NCBI GenBank assembly: GCA_014728185.1
Contig: WJMB01000170.1
Location: forward strand, 1 to 10,945
DNA: 10,945 bases
DNA from: Candidatus Coatesiibacteriota bacterium
GTDB taxonomy: Bacteria; RBG-13-66-14
Direction: 5' to 3'
Shown here: piece by piece, positions 1-5,503 of the stretch
Position numbering within the stretch: position 1 is the first letter of the stretch
How the letters are laid out: each line of letters begins with the position of its first letter
Notes under the pieces: generated by a model
Database searches by the model: none
Told to the model about the DNA's origin: nothing
Seen by the model: the letters and a program-made list of their open reading frames with translations, nothing else
Program-made: the position numbers and the translations under genes

Positions 1-45
1 GAACCATACTAGAGCGATTGGTCCCGAAGCGGCGCGTTTCAATGG

Positions 46-74
46 TTGACACCGGGGCTCTTATTGGCTAAACT
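46..74 (+). promoter_or_regulatory. Sigma70-type promoter for the GWxTD/Ton cluster
   Basis: A perfect -35 hexamer TTGACA (46-51) is followed after exactly 17 bases by TAAACT (69-74), a fair -10 hexamer. Transcription would begin near 81 and leave a leader of roughly 118 bases before the ATG at 200. No other equally good promoter is visible before exbB, so this one probably drives the GWxTD gene and the genes behind it. The assignment rests on consensus matching only. Confidence 0.65.
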
Positions 75-96
75 GCTTTACCTAGGTTGTTTATCA

Positions 97-138
97 CTCG
101 GGATTTGGGGAGGTCGCCCGAGGAACAGCTTCTCCAAA
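97..138 (+). promoter_or_regulatory. Structured 5' leader with two competing hairpins
   Basis: Two stems overlap and cannot form together. CTCGGG (97-102) pairs with CCCGAG (117-122). TTTGGGGAGG (104-113) pairs with CTTCTCCAAA (129-138) over ten positions if two G-U pairs are allowed. Both lie in the predicted 5' leader of the GWxTD gene. There is no T-run after either stem, so they do not look like a terminator. A regulatory role is a guess, and the pairing itself is read directly from the bases. Confidence 0.35.
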
Positions 139-199
139 CCGAGGTTAAACCCTACGGTAAGTGGTTGAATAACCGCGAGCCGAGACGTTGGAGTGCATC

Positions 200-1789
200 A
201 TGAATAAAAGAGTCCTATTCGCTTTGTGCTGCCTGACGCTGGTGGTGCCTGTAGCGGCACAGTTCGGCCCGGCCGAATCCACCGGCGGGCTTGAGTTCAC
301 CGTGGACAGCGCCCAGTTCCTGGGCGAGGAAAACACCCTGGTTGAACTCTACTACCAGGTCCCCAACTCCGAACTGCTGTTCCAGTCAAACGATGAGGAA
401 ACCGGTCCCTGGTGGGCGACCTACGTGGTTCGCCTGGAGCTGCTCAACGACCGAGGTCAGGTAATCTATCGAAAAAGCTGGTCCAACGACGTTCAAGCGG
501 TAAGCAAGGCACAGGCCGAGGCGACGGAATCCTACAGCCTGGATACCAGCGGCTTCGAGATCGAGCCCGGTCTCTACGAGGCCCGGGTGACCATCGGCGA
601 TCCCAATAGCGAGGATAAGCTCACCGGAGAGGTTTTGCTGCCCCTGGAGGTCGAATCCTTCGTCACTCCGGATATCAGTCGACTGCAGATGGCCTCCAAT
701 GCACGGACGATCGATGAGGCGGCCTTGACCACCCGGCCCATAGTCGAGCCCGGGATTTATTTCGGCGCCGGATCAAACACCGCCGCTCCCGAGGTCGGCG
801 AGGACGGCTTCCTTGGTGATGACAGCTTCATCAAGCTCGGTTTCTTCGTCGCGCCCCGACCGGACCGTAGTCTGAACAATCAATCAGTAACCATGTTATA
901 CGTGTACGGCGAGGCCTACACCCTTTTGGGTGATTATGAGCTGGGTTATGAGGTCTATAACGCCCCGGGCACCCTTGTCGGCTCTGAGACCAAAACTGTT
1001 AGCACCACCGGTTTCGACGGCCTGATGCTGGCCCTGGATGTTTCAGAATGGGAGAAGGGCGCCTACGAATTGGAGCTGTACCTGGCCGACAGCAGCGGAG
1101 CCGAGTTGGCCCGCCGCATCCTGAGTTTCGATATCGGCGGCGCCGAAGCGTCCGCAGAACCTATTGAAGTGGCCTCGACCGGCGAGGTGATGACCGATAC
1201 CGAACTCGCTCAGACTTTGCGGGAAATCGCTTTTATCGCCACCGAGCGCGAACTGGGAGATCTGGCCTCGGCGCCCCCGGACAAGCGCTGGTTGCTCGTT
1301 GAGCGATTCTGGGAGAAGCGCGATCCCGACCCGAACACCCCGGTCAACGAGGTCAAGATCGAGTATTACAACCGCCTGGCCTATGTGCGAAACCACTTCG
1401 CCACCGGCTACGGCGACGGTTTGGACACCGATCGTGGAAGAATCTACATGATCTTTGGGCCACCCGACGAAACCACCGAAAGCCCGATGGGCAGCGGTAT
1501 GCTGGTCGAAAACCCCACCGAAAGCGGTTTGGGCGAGTTGGAAAGCGGTTTGAACATCACCGGCACAAAAGGTGTTAACACGGCTGGTGTCGGTGGTGAG
1601 TCCATGGATACCGAAGACCAGATTTCCGGCGAGTTCATGTCCAACCTGATGGATCTGGAGAAAGCCCACCTGTTGTGGGTTTACTATCGAGCCGGCGGCG
1701 AAGGCAACATTATGAAGTTTTTGTTCCAGGATCGCACCGGCTACGGTGATTACGACATCATTTGGTCTACGGAGCGGGGTCAGTACTAG
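200..1789 (+). CDS. Exported GWxTD-domain protein
   Basis: A 529-residue protein. The chosen start is the ATG at 200, which has GGAG at 190-193 in front of it; the in-frame TTG at 188 would overlap that site. Residues 1-20 form a Sec-type signal peptide (basic MNKR, hydrophobic core, VAA end), so the product is probably periplasmic or outer-membrane associated. The N-terminal 310 residues are beta-rich and not further recognised. Residues about 338-520 match the GWxTD domain: an alpha segment with WLLVERFWEKRDPDP, then DRGRIYMIFGPPDE. The name-giving motif reads GLDTD (407-411), so its tryptophan is replaced by leucine. A Gly/Ser-rich insert (about 430-470) interrupts the domain. The biochemical function of the GWxTD family is not established. 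Being 53 bases upstream of exbB suggests a job linked to TonB-dependent outer-membrane work. Confidence 0.85.
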   Translation: MNKRVLFALCCLTLVVPVAAQFGPAESTGGLEFTVDSAQFLGEENTLVELYYQVPNSELLFQSNDEETGPWWATYVVRLELLNDRGQVIYRKSWSNDVQAVSKAQAEATESYSLDTSGFEIEPGLYEARVTIGDPNSEDKLTGEVLLPLEVESFVTPDISRLQMASNARTIDEAALTTRPIVEPGIYFGAGSNTAAPEVGEDGFLGDDSFIKLGFFVAPRPDRSLNNQSVTMLYVYGEAYTLLGDYELGYEVYNAPGTLVGSETKTVSTTGFDGLMLALDVSEWEKGAYELELYLADSSGAELARRILSFDIGGAEASAEPIEVASTGEVMTDTELAQTLREIAFIATERELGDLASAPPDKRWLLVERFWEKRDPDPNTPVNEVKIEYYNRLAYVRNHFATGYGDGLDTDRGRIYMIFGPPDETTESPMGSGMLVENPTESGLGELESGLNITGTKGVNTAGVGGESMDTEDQISGEFMSNLMDLEKAHLLWVYYRAGGEGNIMKFLFQDRTGYGDYDIIWSTERGQY

Positions 1790-1813
1790 AAGGTTTCGCT
1801 CCATCCACAATTA

Positions 1814-1825
1814 GCTTAGCTAAGC
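1814..1825. repeat. 12-base perfect palindrome upstream of exbB
   Basis: GCTTAGCTAAGC reads the same on both strands and lies in the 53-base gap between the GWxTD stop and exbB, just before the exbB ribosome-binding site. It could be an operator or a small RNA hairpin. At this length chance is also possible, and no function is claimed. Confidence 0.3.
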
Positions 1826-1842
1826 CCGGGAGGATTGCTTAC

Positions 1843-2700
1843 ATGGCGAAAGCTAAACTGCTGAAACTGATCGCTTTGGTCGCGATCGGCCTGTTCCTGT
1901 TGGCACCGGTGGGTATGGTGCTGGCCCAGGAAGAGGAAGCCGCCGAGGGCGCCGAGGCCGAGGAAGCCGCGGCCGCCGAGGCTGAAGCCGAAGGCGCTGA
2001 GGGTGCCGAAGACGCCGAGGCTGCCGAGGACGCCGAAGAGGCCGCCCCCGAGGAACTTCCCGTCGAGGAGGCCGAGGGTGAGGCCGGAAGCGTACAGGAC
2101 TACTTCGCCAAGGGCGGACCGGTCATGTACCCGCTGCTGTTGACCAGCGTTCTGGCCGGCGCTTACATCATCGAGCGCCTGTTCACCTACCAGTTCGCCA
2201 AGATCAACGCCCGCAAGTTCACCGACGAGGTCGTCTCCCTGGTCAAGGCGGGCAAGCGCACCGAGGCCATCGAGAAGTGCAAGGAATACCGCGGTCCCAT
2301 CGCCGCCGTGTTCCGCGCGGTGCTGCAGCGAGCTGACCGCGGCGTGGCGGCGGCCGAGAAGACGGCGGCCAACGCCGGGGCGGTCGAGCTGGCCTTCCTG
2401 GAGCGCGGGCTGATCGTTCTGGCCTCGGTTTCCACCATCGCGCCGATCCTGGGCTTCCTGGGTACGGTTACCGGTATGATTCGCGCCTTCGAGGGTATCG
2501 CCCGCGCCGGCGAGGTCAAGCCAACTGTTGTGGCCTCAGGTATCTCCGAGGCGTTGATCACCACCGCCACGGGTCTGGCCATCGCCTTCCCGGTCCTGAT
2601 TATGTACAACTACTTCACCAGCCGCATCGATCGCTTCGTGCTCGAGATGGAAGAAAGCACCACCGAGCTCATCGACGCCATCGAGGACACCCAGGCTTAA
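1843..2700 (+). CDS. exbB: ExbB/TolQ/MotA-family proton channel subunit with N-terminal extension
   Basis: A 285-residue inner-membrane subunit of the Ton motor, which uses proton-motive force with ExbD to energise TonB. The ATG at 1843 is preferred because GGGAGG (1828-1833) precedes it; the longer frame starting at 1762 would run into the previous gene. Residues 1-28 resemble a cleavable signal peptide (hydrophobic, ending VLA). Residues 30-80 are almost only Ala, Glu, Gly and Asp. The channel domain follows: first membrane helix about 95-115, then the conserved pair with ILGFLGTVTGM (202-212) and ISEALITTATGLAIAFP (234-250). Glu236 matches the conserved glutamate of the third ExbB helix. 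Two exbD genes and tonB follow. TolQ is the alternative name, but the adjacent TonB favours ExbB. Confidence 0.9.
   Translation: MAKAKLLKLIALVAIGLFLLAPVGMVLAQEEEAAEGAEAEEAAAAEAEAEGAEGAEDAEAAEDAEEAAPEELPVEEAEGEAGSVQDYFAKGGPVMYPLLLTSVLAGAYIIERLFTYQFAKINARKFTDEVVSLVKAGKRTEAIEKCKEYRGPIAAVFRAVLQRADRGVAAAEKTAANAGAVELAFLERGLIVLASVSTIAPILGFLGTVTGMIRAFEGIARAGEVKPTVVASGISEALITTATGLAIAFPVLIMYNYFTSRIDRFVLEMEESTTELIDAIEDTQA
1930..2082 (+). repeat. Low-complexity GCCGAG-rich tract encoding an Ala/Glu-rich segment
   Basis: This tract inside exbB is built from irregular repeats of GCC-GAG-type codons and encodes residues 30-80 of the protein, a strongly acidic stretch between the signal peptide and the first channel helix. 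It is likely periplasmic. Such tracts can vary in length by slippage between related strains. Confidence 0.7.
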
Positions 2701-2722
2701 AACCCAAACGACGAGGGACGCC

Positions 2723-3133
2723 ATGGCTTTTAAACGAAAAAGCAGAGTCGCCGCGGAGATCCCGTCGTCGTCTATGTCGGATATCGCCTTCCTGCTGCTG
2801 GTCTTCTTCATGACCACCACCATCTTCAACGTGGAGAAGGGCATCCGGGTACAATTGCCCGGCAAGGGAGAGCCCACCCAGATCAAGGCCGACAACGTGG
2901 TCACGGTCCGGGTGCGGCAGGATGGCTCCATCTACCTCGACGCCAAACAGAACCCGATGGAGATTCCCAGCTTGGGCCAACTCAAAGACGAGCTGGAGAA
3001 ACGCCTGGCCGCCAACGAGAAGCTGGCCGTCATCTTCGAGGTTCACCCCGAGGCCAGCTACGACAAGATGATCGACGTCTTCGACGAGATCAAGCGCGCC
3101 AACATCGTGCGTTTGGCGTTGAAAATACGATAG
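2723..3133 (+). CDS. exbD: ExbD/TolR-family biopolymer transport protein, copy 1
   Basis: A 136-residue protein with the standard ExbD plan: short basic cytoplasmic start, a single membrane helix (SDIAFLLLVFFMTTT, about 19-33) and a periplasmic domain of about 100 residues. Asp20 at the start of the helix corresponds to the conserved proton-translocating aspartate. GAGGGA (2713-2718) precedes the ATG, and the gene begins 22 bases after the exbB stop, so the two are surely co-transcribed. The membrane-helix part is close to that of the next gene, while the periplasmic domains have diverged. TolR is possible from the fold alone; the tonB context favours ExbD. Confidence 0.9.
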   Translation: MAFKRKSRVAAEIPSSSMSDIAFLLLVFFMTTTIFNVEKGIRVQLPGKGEPTQIKADNVVTVRVRQDGSIYLDAKQNPMEIPSLGQLKDELEKRLAANEKLAVIFEVHPEASYDKMIDVFDEIKRANIVRLALKIR

Positions 3134-3146
3134 GAAGGGGGGACGG

Positions 3147-3560
3147 ATGCAGCTAAAAAAGAAAAATAAGGGAAAACCGGAGATTCCGTCGTCCTCGATG
3201 TCCGATATCGCCTTCCTGCTCTTGATCTTCTTCATGACCACCACCGTGTTCAACGTCGACCGGGGGCCGCAGATCCAACTGCCCCAGGCCGAAAAGGTGG
3301 AGAAGACCAAGCGCAAAGACACCATGTCGGTTTATGTGGATGCAAACGGCAACGTCAATATCGACGGTCGCTACATCGCTCTGGAGATCCTGCCGGAGAT
3401 CATGACCGAAGAGGTCGCCGCCAACCCCAACATAACCGTGGTGTTCAAGGCCGATAAAAACGCCGAGTACGGACGACTGATGGAGGTCTTCCAACGGCTC
3501 CAGGAGGCCCAGGCCTACAAGATCTCGCTCTCCACCGAGTTGGAAAGCGGCGGACTGTAA
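3147..3560 (+). CDS. exbD: ExbD/TolR-family biopolymer transport protein, copy 2
   Basis: A 137-residue second ExbD-like protein, 13 bases after copy 1 and preceded by a GGAAGGGGGGA ribosome-binding site. It keeps the basic start, the aspartate (Asp20) and the membrane helix SDIAFLLLIFFMTTT, followed by a periplasmic domain. The 77 bases at 3180-3256 match 2756-2832 of copy 1 at about 68 positions. Most mismatches fall at silent third positions, which points to selection for the same helix rather than recent copying. ExbD acts as a dimer within an ExbB pentamer in studied systems, so two different copies beside one exbB raises the possibility of a heterodimer (inference). Confidence 0.9.
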   Translation: MQLKKKNKGKPEIPSSSMSDIAFLLLIFFMTTTVFNVDRGPQIQLPQAEKVEKTKRKDTMSVYVDANGNVNIDGRYIALEILPEIMTEEVAANPNITVVFKADKNAEYGRLMEVFQRLQEAQAYKISLSTELESGGL

Positions 3561-3574
3561 GCCCGGGTTGCAAC

Positions 3575-3609
3575 AAAAAACCCTCCGGAAGCGTATATAG
3601 TCAGGAGGG
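3575..3609 (-). terminator. Possible minus-strand terminator-like hairpin after exbD-2
   Basis: CCCTCC (3581-3586) can pair with GGAGGG (3604-3609) around a 17-base loop. Read on the minus strand this stem is followed by six Ts (3575-3580), the arrangement of an intrinsic terminator, although the stem is short and the loop long. No minus-strand gene is visible upstream of it, so it matters mainly if the neighbouring gap encodes a minus-strand RNA. Confidence 0.3.
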
Positions 3610-3832
3610 ACCGAGGATCGGGCAGCGGCGGTTGTAGCGGCTGTGCTGGTTACGGCGCGTGAACCAGTAACATAAACAGATGGTTCCATTGGGCGTTACC
3701 CGGTAGGTCTATCCGGTCGAAACAGTTAACGGAACGCCCGTTCCTAGACAGAGTGGCTTCGCTGCGAAACAGGCTCGGTTGAGCCCCCGAGCGAAAGATC
3801 CCGCTCAAGCGCCCGCCCTTCTCGGTCCCTCC
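3604..3832. ncRNA. Candidate structured RNA or leader element in the exbD-tonB gap
   Basis: The 318 bases between exbD-2 and tonB hold no convincing gene. The flanks of this element form a perfect 12-base inverted repeat, GGAGGGACCGAG (3604-3615) with CTCGGTCCCTCC (3821-3832), extended after a small internal loop by GGGC (3620-3623) with GCCC (3815-3818). Inside are GGGCGTT (3691-3697) with AACGCCC (3733-3739), capped by a CCGG-based hairpin (3700-3716), and GCTCGG (3773-3778) with CCGAGC (3787-3792). Some stems compete: CTGGTT (3646-3651) with AACCAG (3662-3667) excludes GAACCA (3661-3666) with TGGTTC (3681-3686). The 3' arm contains CCTCC (3828-3832), complementary to GGAGG (3870-3874) in the tonB ribosome-binding site. 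I recognise no known family: RNase P RNA, tmRNA, SRP RNA and cobalamin riboswitch signatures are absent. The strand is uncertain. Confidence 0.45.
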
Positions 3833-3867
3833 AGCAGACACGCCACCCGGGAGACATTCAAGGAGCC

Positions 3868-3875
3868 AGGGAGGA
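3868..3875 (+). promoter_or_regulatory. tonB ribosome-binding site
   Basis: AGGGAGGA lies directly before the tonB ATG at 3879 and fixes that start. Its GGAGG core is complementary to CCTCC at 3828-3832, which is also the end of the 12-base inverted repeat, so the site could be exposed or hidden depending on the upstream fold. Confidence 0.6.
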
Positions 3876-3878
3876 ACA

Positions 3879-4550
3879 ATGCCCGAAGAGACCAAAGATA
3901 CCAGCGTACCCAAGGCCGGCAAGGGAGCCCTGTTCCGCCAGGGGATCCTGTTCAGTGTTCTGGTTCACCAGTTCATCGTCCTGGCCCTCTCGAACTTCTC
4001 CGAGCCCATTGATCCCTTCGTGCTGCGCAAGGACGTTCAGGAGCTCGAGAACATCGAGGTCTACAAACCGCCCTCGAAGACTATCCAGATCCCCGAGGTC
4101 AAACCGCCGGCCCAGATGGTGCAGACGGCCCCGGAGGTCAGCGAGTCCGAGGAGGCCGCCGAGACAATCGACCTGCCCAAGACCGAGTACGTACCCCTGG
4201 AGACCGACGGGGGTGATTTCGAGTCGATGGGCCTGTTGGGCGGCGATGAAGATACGGAATCCGACGTCAGCCAGGAACCGCAGATCATCGGCAGCATTCC
4301 CAAGCCCACCTATCCGGAGGCCGCCCGCGACGCCGGTTGGCAGGGTGAGTGCCGTGTCGGCATCTACGTTTCCGAATCCGGCGAGATTCTGCGTGTGCGC
4401 GTTCTCAACACCAGTGGACGTAACGACGCCGACCAGGCCGCCCTGGCCGTGGCGCGGACCACGTCCTGGGAGCCGGCGATGAAGTCCGGTCGACCCATCG
4501 CCGCCGAGGTCGCCGTCACCTTCGAGTTCAAGCTGAACGTCGCTCAGTAA
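3879..4550 (+). CDS. tonB: TonB-family energy transducer
   Basis: A 223-residue protein with TonB layout. A short cytoplasmic start is followed by one membrane helix (about 20-39, GILFSVLVHQFIVLALSNF), then a periplasmic linker with Pro, Glu and Lys pairs (about 66-145), then the C-terminal TonB domain (about 145-220) with YPEAARDAGWQGE and SWEPAMKSGRPI, hallmarks of the family. TonB passes ExbB-ExbD motor energy to outer-membrane TonB-dependent receptors. The linker is shorter and more acidic than in well-studied TonB proteins. The gene follows exbD-2 on the same strand but 318 bases away, with no clear sigma70 promoter in between. It therefore probably shares the upstream transcript, with possible control by the structured gap. 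Confidence 0.9.
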   Translation: MPEETKDTSVPKAGKGALFRQGILFSVLVHQFIVLALSNFSEPIDPFVLRKDVQELENIEVYKPPSKTIQIPEVKPPAQMVQTAPEVSESEEAAETIDLPKTEYVPLETDGGDFESMGLLGGDEDTESDVSQEPQIIGSIPKPTYPEAARDAGWQGECRVGIYVSESGEILRVRVLNTSGRNDADQAALAVARTTSWEPAMKSGRPIAAEVAVTFEFKLNVAQ

Positions 4551-4572
4551 GCGAACTCGTTGGGCAGTCTTG

Positions 4573-4598
4573 GCAACGGCCCCCGCGGGGGCCGTTGC
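4573..4598. terminator. 26-base perfect palindrome after tonB
   Basis: GCAACGGCCCCC, then GC, then the exact complement GGGGGCCGTTGC form a very stable hairpin beginning 23 bases after the tonB stop. It sits where a terminator is expected, between tonB and the clpP promoter, but there is no T-run after it on either strand. It may act as a transcript-end stabiliser, a pause site or a terminator of unusual type. Confidence 0.5.
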
Positions 4599-4691
4599 TG
4601 CTGGAAAAGCCTCGCCCTTGCCAGCTCCCTTGGTCGACGATGCCGTGTTGAGCCGCCCCCGACCTATTGAACGGTCTTAAACGCCGCACTC

Positions 4692-4700
4692 TGTTATAAT
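4692..4700 (+). promoter_or_regulatory. Extended -10 promoter for clpP
   Basis: TGTTATAAT is a perfect TATAAT hexamer (4695-4700) with the TGn extension. The best -35 candidate is TTGAAC (4667-4672), but its spacer would be 22 bases, so recognition probably relies on the extended -10. Transcription would start near 4707, about 50 bases before the clpP ATG. Confidence 0.7.
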
Positions 4701-4756
4701 CGGGGCGTTATCCGGCGGCTTTCCAGCACACCCTCCCACAAGCGAGGTCAAACACG

Positions 4757-5347
4757 ATGAGCCTTGTTCCCATCGTCATAGAGCAGTCCGGCCGCACCGA
4801 GCGCGCCTACGACATCTACTCGCGTCTGCTCAAAGAGCACATCATCTTCATCGGCACTCCCATCGACGACAACATCGCCAACCTGGTCATCGCCCAGTTG
4901 CTCTTCCTCGAGCAGGAAGACTCCAGCCGCGACATCGCCCTTTACATCAACTCCCCCGGCGGCTACGTCTCGGCGGGTCTGGCCATCTATGACACGATGC
5001 AGTTCGTCCGACCCGATATCGCCACCTACTGCATCGGCCAGGCGGCCAGCATGGCGGCGGTCCTCTCGGCCGGCGGCACCGAGGGCAAGCGCTACGCCCT
5101 GCCCAACAGCATCCTGATGATCCACCAGCCCCTGGGCGGCTACTCGGGCCAGGCCACCGATATCGAGATCCACGCCAACGAGATACTGCGCCTCAAGGAT
5201 CGTATGGCCCAGATCCTCTCCCACCATACCGGCCAGGACCTTGAAACCATCAAACGTGACACCGAGCGCGACAAATTCATCCCCGCCCCCGAGGCCCTGG
5301 AGTACGGCCTGGTGGACAAGATCCTCGATAAGCGCGAGTTGGCCTAA
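4757..5347 (+). CDS. clpP: ATP-dependent Clp protease proteolytic subunit ClpP
   Basis: A 196-residue serine protease that forms the double-ring chamber into which ClpX feeds unfolded proteins. The catalytic triad is complete at the same numbers as in E. coli: Ser98 in GQAASMA, His123 in MIHQP and Asp172 in RDKF. YINSPGG (63-69) and the YSGQATDIEIHANEIL stretch (129-144) are typical. Length is normal and no long propeptide is seen. GAGGT (4744-4748) gives a good ribosome-binding site before the ATG. clpX follows 156 bases downstream with its own promoter, and no trigger factor gene precedes it, unlike the tig-clpP-clpX order of many Proteobacteria. This is a housekeeping gene. Confidence 0.98.
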   Translation: MSLVPIVIEQSGRTERAYDIYSRLLKEHIIFIGTPIDDNIANLVIAQLLFLEQEDSSRDIALYINSPGGYVSAGLAIYDTMQFVRPDIATYCIGQAASMAAVLSAGGTEGKRYALPNSILMIHQPLGGYSGQATDIEIHANEILRLKDRMAQILSHHTGQDLETIKRDTERDKFIPAPEALEYGLVDKILDKRELA

Positions 5348-5354
5348 CGGTATC

Positions 5355-5407
5355 GGGTTGATGAGGGTGGGCGGTCTAACAGCAGCGATGACCCTCCGCT
5401 CCAACCC
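5355..5407. repeat. Nested stem in the clpP-clpX gap
   Basis: GGGTTG (5355-5360) pairs with CAACCC (5402-5407), and inside it GAGGGT (5363-5368) pairs with ACCCTC (5391-5396), giving a two-part stem just after the clpP stop. GGTTGA (5356-5361) could instead pair with TCAACC (5416-5421). There is no T-run, so termination of clpP transcripts here is possible but not shown. Confidence 0.4.
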
Positions 5408-5421
5408 GCCCTGACTCAACC

Positions 5422-5450
5422 TTGCCCCAACGGGTGTGTTGTGTTATACA
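5422..5450 (+). promoter_or_regulatory. Promoter for clpX
   Basis: TTGCCC (5422-5427) and TATACA (5445-5450) are separated by the ideal 17 bases, and TGT directly before the -10 gives the extended form. The core TGTTATA is the same as at the clpP promoter, which suggests that both genes use the same housekeeping sigma factor but are transcribed separately. Confidence 0.65.
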
Positions 5451-5503
5451 CGTTTCCTCAGCCGCGTAAGCGATGACCCAAACAGCGACAGGACCGGTGC
5501 CCG

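Noticed and set aside
1762..1842. 27-codon N-terminal extension of ExbB
   Set aside because: It would overlap the end of the GWxTD gene and run through the exbB ribosome-binding site; the ATG at 1843 starts a proper signal peptide.
2756..3256. Recent gene conversion between the two exbD genes
   Set aside because: The matching 77-base stretch differs mostly at silent third positions, which fits long-term selection on the membrane helix, not recent copying.
3691..3739. Integron attC site
   Set aside because: The GGGCGTT and AACGCCC arms are in the opposite order to attC core sites (RYYYAAC first, GTTRRRY last), and there is no cassette structure.
3604..3832. MITE with 12-base terminal inverted repeats
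   Set aside because: Considered for the exbD-tonB element. The flanks (AGTCA on the left, AGCAG on the right) show no target-site duplication, and the internal competing stems and match to the tonB ribosome-binding site fit an RNA better. Not fully excluded without a genome search.
3604..3832. 6S RNA, RNase P RNA, tmRNA, SRP RNA or cobalamin riboswitch
   Set aside because: The overall closed shape is loosely like 6S RNA, but the central bubble would be far too large. None of the conserved sequence blocks of the other classes is present.
3779..4012. Open frame of 77 codons overlapping the start of tonB
   Set aside because: It overlaps the tonB ribosome-binding site and coding start in another phase, and its translation has no recognisable domain.
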